Assembly: GCA_963710535.1 (NCBI GenBank)
Contig: CAVQAW010000003.1
Coordinates: 248,001-312,000, forward strand
Length of the DNA stretch: 64,000 bases
Reading direction: 5' to 3'
From: Pelagihabitans sp963710535
GTDB lineage: Bacteria; Bacteroidota; Bacteroidia; Flavobacteriales; Flavobacteriaceae
The translations under genes and the position numbers were made by a program. Positions within the stretch are counted from its first letter, which is position 1, and the number at the start of each line of letters is the position of its first letter. The notes under the pieces were generated by a model. The model worked only from the letters and a program-made list of their open reading frames with translations. It ran no database searches and was not told the origin of the DNA. Positions 1 to 7,866 of this stretch are shown here, one piece after another.

Positions 1-1
1 A

Positions 2-361
2 CATGTGGAATGGTTGGGTCAAAGGAATGATATTCCCCATTTACTGTCACAATCGGATGCCTTTGTGTTACCTACTTTCAGAGAAGGATTTTCAAGGGTA
101 CTATTGGAAGCGACAGCAATAGGCATCCCTTCGATTACGACCAACGTTCCCGGCACACGGGAAATTATACGAAATAACAAGGAAGGTCTTTTGATTGATG
201 TAAACGATTCCATAGGGCTCGCTGATGCGATGATAAATCTTGCTATTGATGTGAAGCAGTATGGGTTATTTGTAAGAAACGGGCGAAAACACATTGTTCA
301 ATTCGAATTAAACGAAATTAGCATGGCCTATAAAGACCTTTATCAGAAGCTTTGCAAGTAG
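2..361 (+). CDS. Glycosyltransferase family 4, C-terminal fragment
   Basis: The reading frame is already open at base 2, so this is the last ~119 residues of a gene that starts upstream of the window. It shows the C-terminal Rossmann half of a GT-B retaining glycosyltransferase. The segment FREGFSRVLLEA carries the E-x7-E pair that holds the nucleotide-sugar donor in GT4 enzymes, and it is followed by GIPSITTNVPGTREII, typical of the donor-site loop. The family transfers sugars from NDP-sugars at the inner face of the membrane during capsule, exopolysaccharide or O-antigen assembly. The neighbouring deacetylase, aminotransferase and sugar transferase support a surface-polysaccharide role. Donor and acceptor cannot be read from this part. 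It converges with the deacetylase gene, 78 bp away. Confidence 0.85.
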   Translation, partial: HVEWLGQRNDIPHLLSQSDAFVLPTFREGFSRVLLEATAIGIPSITTNVPGTREIIRNNKEGLLIDVNDSIGLADAMINLAIDVKQYGLFVRNGRKHIVQFELNEISMAYKDLYQKLCK

Positions 362-439
362 CGCAAGTTATTCAATAGCGTCTTTCGGTTCAAATTAACC
401 CAATTTCTAAATAGTAACACACTTCAAGTCTGGTTCGAT

Positions 440-1459
440 CTACAAATCTTGCTTCTCTTTTCTCATATCGTCTAATATCACACCTACATCGCCCATTGAA
501 TGACTCTTCATTCCATATTCTGATTGTAGCTTACTAAAATGACTTAAAACATCTTCAAGTATTGCAAAGTTTTCTTCAATATCTTTCCCAAAATTGTGCG
601 GGTGCCACCATAAGTGATAAAGCAAGTTATTTTTGGCTGCATAGGTCATGCTATCCTTTATTCTATTCAATTGTAATTTCCTCAGAATTGGATACTTACT
701 ATGAAATGGCCTTAGAAATCTACTAGATGGAATATCATAGGGTACATCTTTTTTTCCCAATTCTGCAAGAGCATAACAATGATGTCCTGAAATATTCAGA
801 TAACAATTTGCTGTTCTAAACATTCTTTTTAACAATGTCGTTTCCTTTTCACTCTGATAACTGTGAAACCAAATCCGTTCATTACCCCTAAATGTTTTGA
901 TTTTGAGTTCCTTTAGAACACTTTCATATTCTTTGTTATACTGATTTCTAGGCACAACTAAAGAAGTGATCTGAATACCATGTGGTACTGCTATATTTAT
1001 TGCTGCTTCAATATCGGCCTTAAAATCATTAACCGTTTGACCATCTTCCAAACAATAGTAATGTGAAAAAGTATGACTTCCTATCTCATGTTTTGAATCA
1101 TCATTTACCATTTTAATCAAACTTAGGGCAAAATGATAGGGATCTAAATGCTCATTTTCCCCTACTTCTTCAAAATTATTCTCATAGGGGGAAAGCTTAG
1201 ATTCTACATAATTAGGTTTTAAATTTGGGCAATTTTGAATTAAATGTTTCTTGTTTTCAGCAAACAAAAACCCTACCGTTGCGAAGGTGGCCCTAATATT
1301 ATATTGGTCAAAAACATCTAAAAGTCGAGGAATAACTTGTTTAACCTTAACTATTGAGTCTCCATATTCGTTTAAAGTCCTTTTGTCTCTCACTCCCCAA
1401 AAAAGTTCAAAATCGAGAGAAATTACTAATATTCCGGGGTTTATTGCTTTCTTTTTCAC
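440..1459 (-). CDS. Polysaccharide deacetylase (NodB homology) family protein
   Basis: A 339-residue protein with a NodB-type deacetylase fold and no evident signal peptide. The first catalytic motif is SLDFELFWG, with the presumed base/metal Asp at residue 16. The metal-binding HxxxH is HTFSH at residues 129-133. A conserved Arg lies in VVPRNQY, and WWHPHNF near residue 285 supplies the late His motif. The family removes N- or O-acetyl groups from sugars such as GlcNAc using a divalent metal. Placement next to a glycosyltransferase and an aminotransferase suggests it modifies an exopolysaccharide or O-antigen unit. The gene is clearly more AT-rich than most of the window, which fits a variable polysaccharide locus. 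The substrate is unknown. Confidence 0.82.
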   Translation of the reverse strand: MKKKAINPGILVISLDFELFWGVRDKRTLNEYGDSIVKVKQVIPRLLDVFDQYNIRATFATVGFLFAENKKHLIQNCPNLKPNYVESKLSPYENNFEEVGENEHLDPYHFALSLIKMVNDDSKHEIGSHTFSHYYCLEDGQTVNDFKADIEAAINIAVPHGIQITSLVVPRNQYNKEYESVLKELKIKTFRGNERIWFHSYQSEKETTLLKRMFRTANCYLNISGHHCYALAELGKKDVPYDIPSSRFLRPFHSKYPILRKLQLNRIKDSMTYAAKNNLLYHLWWHPHNFGKDIEENFAILEDVLSHFSKLQSEYGMKSHSMGDVGVILDDMRKEKQDL

Positions 1460-2311
1460 TTCGATTATTTTAATTTATTTTGGTGTTATTTTTGGTCGGT
1501 CCTTAACAAGGATAGCTAAATTTTATTTAACTATTGGAATTGTTACAATTGAGCCCATTATAGCAACAAGTTGCAAACAAAATGGGGCACAATAACTTCA
1601 AGCTAAAATATTGAGTTTACAATAGTTTGCCAGAAACAAGGCCAATTATGGCTCGCATAATTCAATTCGGTGCCTTCCATGAACATAATTCATGAATCAT
1701 ATAGATAAAGGTAAATAATTAACCTAAGGCTAAATGATTCTTCAATTTTATCATTCACAAAATCTGAACATCTTTTTGAAAGCTTGATGATGGCGCCATC
1801 GTTACTAATAATTCAAATTATTAGGTTTCTCCTATAATAACAAATAATGAAAAGACATTTTTTGCGATTGTTTAATACAAGTTTTAAAATTATAAATCTT
1901 TTGATAAACTTACCTTGCTACATTTTTTAAAAAAATGATGTTTCACAAAATCAACCTATTGCTGATATCATTATAAATTAGTCTTGCCTGAATTTTAAAT
2001 TCGGTTCTTGCCTTTAGTTAATAATGTAGTGATTGATAAAATGAACATTAGAAATCTGCAACTGATTCGAATAAACAATAACACAATTTAAGTCGTCACT
2101 TTAATATTCCATTTATGATGGATTTACTTTATGCAATTTTTAATAGTCCAGCCCATGAGTTGACATAATTAGACCAAGATTTATTCTTTAAACTAAGAAA
2201 TTATGTCAATGTGATATCCATTTTGAGTACTTATCCCAATAACTATGCGTTATATCGATAAAGTGTTAAAATTTTTAATATATAAGATACATTTACCTCA
2301 AAATATAGCCA
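1460..2311. other. AT-rich non-coding gap in the polysaccharide locus
   Basis: About 850 bases with no convincing gene on either strand; the only frame of note (plus strand, 1251-1595) is mostly antisense to the deacetylase. Composition is strongly AT-rich with many runs of A and T. No tRNA, repeat array or insertion-sequence end was recognised. The last ~60 bases before the aminotransferase must hold its promoter; a weak TACATTTA (near the TAnnTTTG consensus) sits around 2288-2295. The length and composition fit a decayed or exchanged segment, but no recognisable remnant protein was found. Confidence 0.5.
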
Positions 2312-3541
2312 ATGATTCCATTTTCACCGCCTTATATAAGCGATAAGGTTATTGATGAAGTTGTTAACACTTTAAGGTCTGGTTGGATTACTACCGGACC
2401 AAAAGTAAAGGCCCTGGAATCAGAAATCGCGGCTTTTATTGATGTTCCAAATGTACTTTGCGTGAATTCCTGGACTTCTGGAGCCATAATGATTCTCCAT
2501 TGGTTAGGATTAAAGGAAGGTGATGAGGTCATTATTCCTGCCTATACTTATAGTGCAACGGCCCTGGCCGTAATCCATGCAGGGGGGAAACCTATCATGG
2601 TTGACGTAGGTGATGACTTCAACATTGATCCGGATAAATTGCAAGATGCGATAACGCCTAGGACCAAAGCCATTATCCCGGTAGATTTTGGCGGCTACCC
2701 CTGTAATTATCTCAAGATAAACCATATCGTTAATAGTACGGAGATAAAAGCCAAATTTTGTCCTACTTCTGACATTCAAAAAGAGTTGGGAAGAATATTG
2801 ATTCTCTCAGATGCGGCGCATTCGCTTGGAGCCACTTATAAGGGTAAAAGCCATGGGTCTTACGCCGACATCACCATTTTTTCCTTGCATGCCGTAAAAA
2901 ACGTAACTACTGCCGAAGGTGGGGCCATTGGGATCAATATGCCAAAACCTTTCAACAATAAAGAACTCTATGCCGATTTGAGATTAATGACCTTGAATTG
3001 CCAAACCAAAGATGCTTTTTCAAAATCGCAGGGCGGCAATTGGAAGTATGACATCATTGGCCTGGGAATGAAAATCAACATGGCGGATCTTAATGCCGCT
3101 GTAGGATTGGCCCAAATGCGTGAATATCCCTTTTTATTGAAACGAAGAAAAGAAATATTCGAACGTTACCTAAATGCATTTCAAGAACAGGAATGGGCTA
3201 TCATTCCACCAATGAAATCAAGGGAAAATTCCTCTTCATGCCATTTATTTGCCTTGCGTATCAAGAATATTTCAAGTGACCAACGCGATATGATCATCGA
3301 TGAAATGACTCAACTGAAAATTGCAGTCAATGTTCATTTTATTCCATTACCGTTACTTAGCTATTTTAAGGGTCTTGGGTACAAGATTAACGACTATCCA
3401 ATGGCTTACAAAAACTATGCTTCCGAAATCAGTTTACCCATTTACCCCCAGCTAACGGATGAGCAAGTTGACTACATTACCGCCTCGCTGATTTCCATCC
3501 ATTCAAAAATTAACGTATCCTATTCCCTTAACATGGGCTAA
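2312..3541 (+). CDS. DegT/DnrJ/EryC1/StrS-family PLP aminotransferase
   Basis: A 409-residue aminotransferase of the sugar-modifying DegT family. SGWITTGPKVKALE near residue 23 is the family's N-terminal signature. SDAAHSLGA (166-174) carries the Asp that pairs with the pyridine nitrogen of PLP, and SLHAVKNVTTAEGG places the internal aldimine lysine at residue 196. Such enzymes convert NDP-4-keto-sugars to 4-amino sugars, later acetylated and used as the first sugar of a surface glycan. The stop codon is 2 bp before the sugar transferase gene, so the two are surely co-transcribed, recalling the PglE/PglC pairing. Residues ~131-161, including two cysteines, look like an insertion relative to the compact family core. 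An acetyltransferase partner is not present in the window. Confidence 0.88.
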   Translation: MIPFSPPYISDKVIDEVVNTLRSGWITTGPKVKALESEIAAFIDVPNVLCVNSWTSGAIMILHWLGLKEGDEVIIPAYTYSATALAVIHAGGKPIMVDVGDDFNIDPDKLQDAITPRTKAIIPVDFGGYPCNYLKINHIVNSTEIKAKFCPTSDIQKELGRILILSDAAHSLGATYKGKSHGSYADITIFSLHAVKNVTTAEGGAIGINMPKPFNNKELYADLRLMTLNCQTKDAFSKSQGGNWKYDIIGLGMKINMADLNAAVGLAQMREYPFLLKRRKEIFERYLNAFQEQEWAIIPPMKSRENSSSCHLFALRIKNISSDQRDMIIDEMTQLKIAVNVHFIPLPLLSYFKGLGYKINDYPMAYKNYASEISLPIYPQLTDEQVDYITASLISIHSKINVSYSLNMG

Positions 3542-3543
3542 GA

Positions 3544-4131
3544 ATGATTCGAGCTTTTGATTTCGTCAGCGCTCTTTTAGGGTTAACCCTATGGTCTCCC
3601 TTTTTTTTACTTTTTGCCATCATTATCAAAATAGATTCCCATGGCGGAGTATATTATCTTCAAAAAAGAGTGGGTAAAAACAATGAGGACTTCTTACTGT
3701 ATAAATTTAGATCAATGTATTCCGATGCCGATAAAAAAGGACAGCTTACCATCGGTAACAACGATTCAAGGATTACCAGGGTAGGACAATTTCTCCGTAA
3801 ATATAAAATTGATGAGCTTCCACAACTAATCAATGTGCTCAAAGGCGATATGAGCTTGGTGGGTCCACGACCGGAAGTTCGGAAATATGTCGACCTTTAC
3901 AATCCCGTGCAATTAAAAGTCCTTACCGTAAGACCCGGTATCACCGACTACGCGTCGATTGAATTTAGCAACGAAAATGAAATACTTCAAAATCAGGCCC
4001 ACCCGGAACAATATTATATAGACTTCATCATGCCCCGCAAACTTGATCTTAATTTAGAATACATCGCTGAAAGAAGCCTTTTTTCCAATATCAAAATCAT
4101 ATTCAAAACGTTTTCCAAAATACTGAATTAG
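3544..4131 (+). CDS. Bacterial sugar transferase (PglC/WcaJ-type phosphoglycosyl transferase)
   Basis: A 195-residue monotopic phosphoglycosyl transferase. It starts with MIRAFDFVSALLGLTLWSPF, the re-entrant membrane helix of this family, then KRVGKNN and YKFRSMY. KIDELPQL carries the catalytic Asp-Glu dyad and GDMSLVGPRPE the uridine/phosphate-binding signature. The enzyme moves a sugar phosphate from UDP-sugar to undecaprenyl phosphate, the committed step of lipid-linked glycan synthesis. The short length without extra N-terminal helices matches PglC rather than WbaP/WcaJ. It follows the aminotransferase gene by 2 bp, so its substrate is probably the amino or acetamido sugar made by that enzyme. 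This is the last gene of the polysaccharide locus in this direction. Confidence 0.9.
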   Translation: MIRAFDFVSALLGLTLWSPFFLLFAIIIKIDSHGGVYYLQKRVGKNNEDFLLYKFRSMYSDADKKGQLTIGNNDSRITRVGQFLRKYKIDELPQLINVLKGDMSLVGPRPEVRKYVDLYNPVQLKVLTVRPGITDYASIEFSNENEILQNQAHPEQYYIDFIMPRKLDLNLEYIAERSLFSNIKIIFKTFSKILN

Positions 4132-4703
4132 ATTTACAAGGCGTTCTTTTTAGTCCTATTGCTCTACCACAATTCCCTTCCCATTTTGTATTGCTTTATG
4201 CTACTCTGAATAACGCTCCCTATCCAGCGCCAAATTTCGAATGAATGATCAAGTTACGAGTATTCCAATTCCTAACTATATTGAAGTACCGGAGAAACAG
4301 ATACCTCAATCACCATGATTCAACCGCACCTAACGCAAATGCTTGTGTGGAAATCATAACATTGGCGGTCATCCTTAGGCCCAAACATGACAAGAAAAGC
4401 GAAATCCCTATTTATAAGACGCTCTACGACTTCCCCTTGCGCTTGGTATCGAATGAACAAGACCTATTACAATTGCTATTATAAGGCCTGAGATTGGTTT
4501 TAAATACGGTTTATTGAATTGCCAGAGCCATTGGGAACGCTGAAAAGCGGAAATACAGATTATTAAAATCACAAAGGTTCCCCAAACCAACCTACCCAGC
4601 CAAACCATCAAATTGATCGTGGGTAACATTGCCACATCGTTCAAAAGGGTCAAAAAAAAACCAGCCGATGGGGCTGGTTTATCTTAAGATGAATTTATCC
4701 TTT
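4132..4703. other. Intergenic region without a convincing gene
   Basis: About 570 bases between the sugar transferase and the convergent OmpA-like gene. Two short frames exist (plus 4245-4484, 79 codons; minus 4408-4653, 81 codons, with a hydrophobic stretch). Neither shows a recognisable domain, a good start context or a partner. They overlap each other over 4408-4484 and could be remnants of a decayed membrane protein. The right end holds the terminator of the OmpA-like gene. No RNA gene was recognised. Confidence 0.4.
4652..4680 (-). terminator. Rho-independent terminator after the OmpA-like gene
   Basis: Read on the minus strand: stem AAACCAGCC / GGCTGGTTT with a 5-base loop, directly followed by a T run (the A run at 4652-4660 on the plus strand). 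It begins 23 bp beyond the stop codon of the OmpA-like gene. Confidence 0.8.
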
Positions 4704-5879
4704 CTATAGCTTGATCACCAAAAATTCGGATCTTCTGTTCAATTTGTGTTTCGAATCGGGACAATAGGTATTGTCATCGCATTCGTTCAACAACTTGGTC
4801 TCTCCAAATCCTTCAGATTGCATGCGGGTGGGTGCAATCCCTTTGTCTACCAGATAATCGGTGGTGCGTTTGACCCTTTGTTCGGATAACGACAGATTGT
4901 AAGCTGAGGGGCCTCTGGAATCGGTGTAGGAGCTTACCTGTATCTCCGCCTCCGGGGCATTTTGCAATAGCACCGATAAGGCATCCAATACTTCTTTCGA
5001 TTTTCTGGTAAGAATGGAAGAGTCGAAATTGAAATATACATAACCCAAATCGTTGATCGACTGTTGGAGTTCGGCCTTTCTTTGTTGGGCAGCTTCCAAT
5101 CTTGCTTTCTCAGCTGCGGCCAGCGCTGCCTGCTCCTTCTCTTTGGCAAGTCGTTCGGCCAGAGCAGCCGCTTCTTTTTCACGGTTTGATGCGGCAATGG
5201 AATCCTGTACACGCTGTTTTTCCTTTTCCATGGCTTCGATCAAGGCCAGTTTCTCCTCTCCCTTTTTGGAGAGTCCCTTTTCTATACCAAATCGATAAAC
5301 CACACCTGCGGCATGTTGAATATGATTTGTCGCATCATTTCCAATAGACCATTTTCCTGAGGAATTAAAATCTAGTCCCCATCGATCGGAGAACCATGTT
5401 CTAAAACCAACCACGGCATTGTAGGTACCCCTACCAATATCATTGGCATCGGTATACCCAAGTCCAGCCCCGACATAAGGGTCGAACCAGCCGGTTTCCC
5501 CGATCAGCTTGTTCAAATCGTAACTAAGTCGCGTATCAAAACCATAATAACTCTTATCCACCGGATTCACAACGCCATCGATGATGTTTCCTTCCTTGTA
5601 ATTATTATAGGTGGCAATCGCCTCGAGGCCCAACCCGCTTTCGAAATAACGGCCAATACTCAAGCGCGAAGGAAATGCAACCGCATTCCATTGGTCTTTT
5701 ATCGTCGTAAAGTCATTAAAGGCGTCTCCGGAATCGTCAACAGCGTTAAAACCAACACCAAACATCCAGGCGCTTTTCACGATGCTGTCTTTGGCCGTTA
5801 GTTGTAATTCTTCTTGGGAATAGCTTTGGCCAACCAGTAGAAAGGCCAAAACGCACATTTTCAGTGTAAATTTTTTCAT
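4704..5879 (-). CDS. OmpA-family outer-membrane protein
   Basis: Start placed at 5879, where MKKFTLKMCVLAFLLVGQSYSQ forms a clean signal peptide, rather than 17 codons upstream; this gives 391 residues. Three parts can be read. The first ~200 residues look like a small outer-membrane beta-barrel (alternating aromatic/polar strands such as YVGAGLGYTD and AAGVVYRFG). Then comes a charged, Ala/Glu/Lys-rich coiled coil (about residues 200-275). The C-terminal OmpA domain binds peptidoglycan, with YFNFDSS, SSYTDSRG and LSEQRVKRTTDYL. FNFDSS and the NRRSEFLV end are typical of Bacteroidota OmpA domains. The protein probably links the outer membrane to murein. It appears to be a single-gene unit with its own terminator at 4652-4680. 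Confidence 0.88.
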   Translation of the reverse strand: MKKFTLKMCVLAFLLVGQSYSQEELQLTAKDSIVKSAWMFGVGFNAVDDSGDAFNDFTTIKDQWNAVAFPSRLSIGRYFESGLGLEAIATYNNYKEGNIIDGVVNPVDKSYYGFDTRLSYDLNKLIGETGWFDPYVGAGLGYTDANDIGRGTYNAVVGFRTWFSDRWGLDFNSSGKWSIGNDATNHIQHAAGVVYRFGIEKGLSKKGEEKLALIEAMEKEKQRVQDSIAASNREKEAAALAERLAKEKEQAALAAAEKARLEAAQQRKAELQQSINDLGYVYFNFDSSILTRKSKEVLDALSVLLQNAPEAEIQVSSYTDSRGPSAYNLSLSEQRVKRTTDYLVDKGIAPTRMQSEGFGETKLLNECDDNTYCPDSKHKLNRRSEFLVIKL

Positions 5880-6033
5880 AAGTTTAAAATTTGGGACTTC
5901 ATTCAACATCAAAGTTATGGCCGTTGACAAGCCTTTCTAAAAATGCGCCTTAAAGCGCCATTATTTTCGATGGAATACACGAATTGTAGGAAAAAACCAA
6001 TTTGTCGGAAAACATGGATTTCTGATGGTCGAT

Positions 6034-6055
6034 AAAAGCCCGCCAATGGGCGAGC
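6034..6055 (-). terminator. Probable terminator after the PrcB-like lipoprotein gene
   Basis: On the minus strand GCTCGCC / GGCGGGC can form a 7-bp stem (one G-T pair) with a 4-base loop, followed by TTTT. It lies ~46 bp past the stop codon of the lipoprotein gene. Confidence 0.5.
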
Positions 6056-6100
6056 AAGGCCATATTAGAATTTTTTGGAATGCTTCTAGATTAATAAAGC

Positions 6101-6580
6101 CTAGCGGTGGACCAATTTAAAGACGATCTCTTTCTTTGTCATGGGCATTTTATATACGCTGAACGGGCTGGCATAGGGCAGTATTGCGGACGAGTCAATC
6201 CGTATATTTTCTGAGGCCGAAATCACGACCTCATTTTCGGTTTCTTGGGAGATAGCTAACGGGGGCAATTGGGCATCTTTACTGGTACCTGCACAGAATA
6301 TCAATATCATCTCCTTGGAAAAGTCGACCTCCGGAACGGGTATCCCAGGCTTACGGGTCATATTGATTTTTGAAAAGAAGTTGCGCAACGCCGGTTCATC
6401 GCGAATCACCAAGGTTTCCACAACATCTGTGGGCGCATAGTTGTCCTGAACCAAAAGTACCAGGGATTCACCGCTGGCTTCCCCATTCGAATTGGACACC
6501 AATGATTTTTTTTGGCTATTGCATGAGAGGATTGCCATCAACAAGATGAACAAGCTGATTTTGATACTAACCAAAGGCAT
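6101..6580 (-). CDS. Small lipoprotein with PrcB-like C-terminal domain
   Basis: Start chosen at 6580 because a GGAAG sequence lies 8 bases upstream and MPLVSIKISLFILLMAILSC then forms a lipoprotein signal with the lipid-modified Cys at residue 20; this gives 159 residues. The rest resembles the PrcB C-terminal domain: an N-terminal segment ending in FFSKIN, then PEVDFSKEMILIFCAGT, then a C-terminal strand after a Pro-rich loop. PrcB-like domains are small and poorly understood; the founding protein stabilises a surface protease in Treponema. The function here is unknown and the family match is by eye only. The start overlaps the end of bshA by 14 nt, so the two genes are probably translated together. 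Confidence 0.6.
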   Translation of the reverse strand: MPLVSIKISLFILLMAILSCNSQKKSLVSNSNGEASGESLVLLVQDNYAPTDVVETLVIRDEPALRNFFSKINMTRKPGIPVPEVDFSKEMILIFCAGTSKDAQLPPLAISQETENEVVISASENIRIDSSAILPYASPFSVYKMPMTKKEIVFKLVHR

Positions 6581-7712
6581 TTTTGAATCTTCCGTCATAT
6601 GCTTTTTTGTAAATCGCCTCATAACGAGGCAACACCTTTAAAATATCGAACTCCAAGGCTACCTTTCGGGCATTCTCCTTAAATGATTCCAATACCTTAT
6701 CATCTTTGAGTATTTTGATCGCGTTAGCCGCCATTTCCTCCACGTCGCCGACATCGCTCAGAAAACCTGTTATACCGTGTCGATTGACCTCTGGAATACC
6801 TCCAGCATTACTTGAAATAACGGGCACCTTATTGACCATGGCCTCCAGTGCGGCCAAGCCAAAACTCTCAGATTCGGAAGGGAGCAAGAAAAGATCGGAA
6901 AAACACAGAATCCGGTCTATTTCATTGCTGTTGCCCAAAAATATGACCTTATTGGCAATTCCAAGTTCCTCGCAAAGTTGCTCCGCTACTTCTTTTTCCG
7001 GTCCATCCCCCACCATCACCAATTTCGCAGGAATCTGCTCCTGTATTTTAAAAAATACTGTAATGATATCGGGAATGCGTTTAACTTTTCTGAAATTACT
7101 GATATGGGTGATAATCCTTTCATCGTCCTTGGCCATCAAGGAACGTTGGCAATCAGTAAAGGTGGAATTGTATTTTTTCTTATCTATAAAGTTGGGAACC
7201 ACCTCGATTTCCTTTTTGATGTCGAAAAACTCCAAAGTACGTTCTTTGAGGTTCTCAGATACCGAAGTCACTACATCCGATTGATTGATGCTAAAGGTGA
7301 CCGCCGGTTTATAAAATGGGTGTTTGCCGACCAAGGTGATATCCGTTCCGTGTAATGTGGTTATCATCGGAATAAAGATATTTTCCTCCTCCAGCATCTT
7401 TTTGGCCATATAACCTGCATAGGCATGGGGAATGGCGTAATGCACATGTAAAAGTTCTATCCCATACATTTTAATGGTATCCACCAGTTTACTCGACAAT
7501 GCCAATTCGTAGGGTTGGTAATGGAATAGCGGATATTCGGGCACATGCACTTCGTGAAAGTGTACATTGCTGTTCAACAATTCGAGCCTTACCGGCTGCC
7601 TGTAGGTGACAAAATGAACTTCGTGCCCACGATTTGCCAAGGCAAGTCCCAGTTCTGTGGCCACAACACCACTACCACCAAAGGTTGGATAACAGACGAT
7701 TGCTATTTTCAT
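6567..7712 (-). CDS. bshA: BshA, N-acetyl-alpha-D-glucosaminyl L-malate synthase
   Basis: A 381-residue GT4 enzyme catalysing the first step of bacillithiol synthesis: GlcNAc from UDP-GlcNAc is joined to L-malate in the cytoplasm. The start MKIAIVCYPTFGGSGVVATE is diagnostic of BshA, and HVHYAIPHAYAG, TTLHGTDITLVG and the donor-binding ESESFGLAALEAM (E-x7-E) all follow in the expected order. Length is as usual for the family. Bacillithiol replaces glutathione in many Bacteroidota, giving redox buffering and electrophile detoxification. The remaining genes, bshB (a PIG-L/LmbE deacetylase) and bshC, are not next to it here. It sits 154 bp after the GH3/beta-lactamase gene and overlaps the lipoprotein gene downstream. 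Confidence 0.93.
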   Translation of the reverse strand: MKIAIVCYPTFGGSGVVATELGLALANRGHEVHFVTYRQPVRLELLNSNVHFHEVHVPEYPLFHYQPYELALSSKLVDTIKMYGIELLHVHYAIPHAYAGYMAKKMLEEENIFIPMITTLHGTDITLVGKHPFYKPAVTFSINQSDVVTSVSENLKERTLEFFDIKKEIEVVPNFIDKKKYNSTFTDCQRSLMAKDDERIITHISNFRKVKRIPDIITVFFKIQEQIPAKLVMVGDGPEKEVAEQLCEELGIANKVIFLGNSNEIDRILCFSDLFLLPSESESFGLAALEAMVNKVPVISSNAGGIPEVNRHGITGFLSDVGDVEEMAANAIKILKDDKVLESFKENARKVALEFDILKVLPRYEAIYKKAYDGRFKNAFG

Positions 7713-7866
7713 ATTTCAAATTTACGGAAACCTTGTGTTCAGTCGGTCTTAAAGCCCGAATATTACAATTACTTTAGGCCTTATTTTCAATAAAAAGTAG
7801 TAATGCCTTCGAAAATCAAAATCATCGTTCTTGAGCAGTAGAAATGAAAGTGCAAAATGAATTGCA

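Noticed and set aside
4245..4484. 79-codon plus-strand frame
   Set aside because: No recognised motif, no promoter or ribosome site, and it overlaps an opposite frame; treated as non-coding.
4408..4653. 81-codon minus-strand frame with a hydrophobic stretch
   Set aside because: No start signal or family resemblance, and it ends next to the terminator of the gene behind it; at most a remnant.
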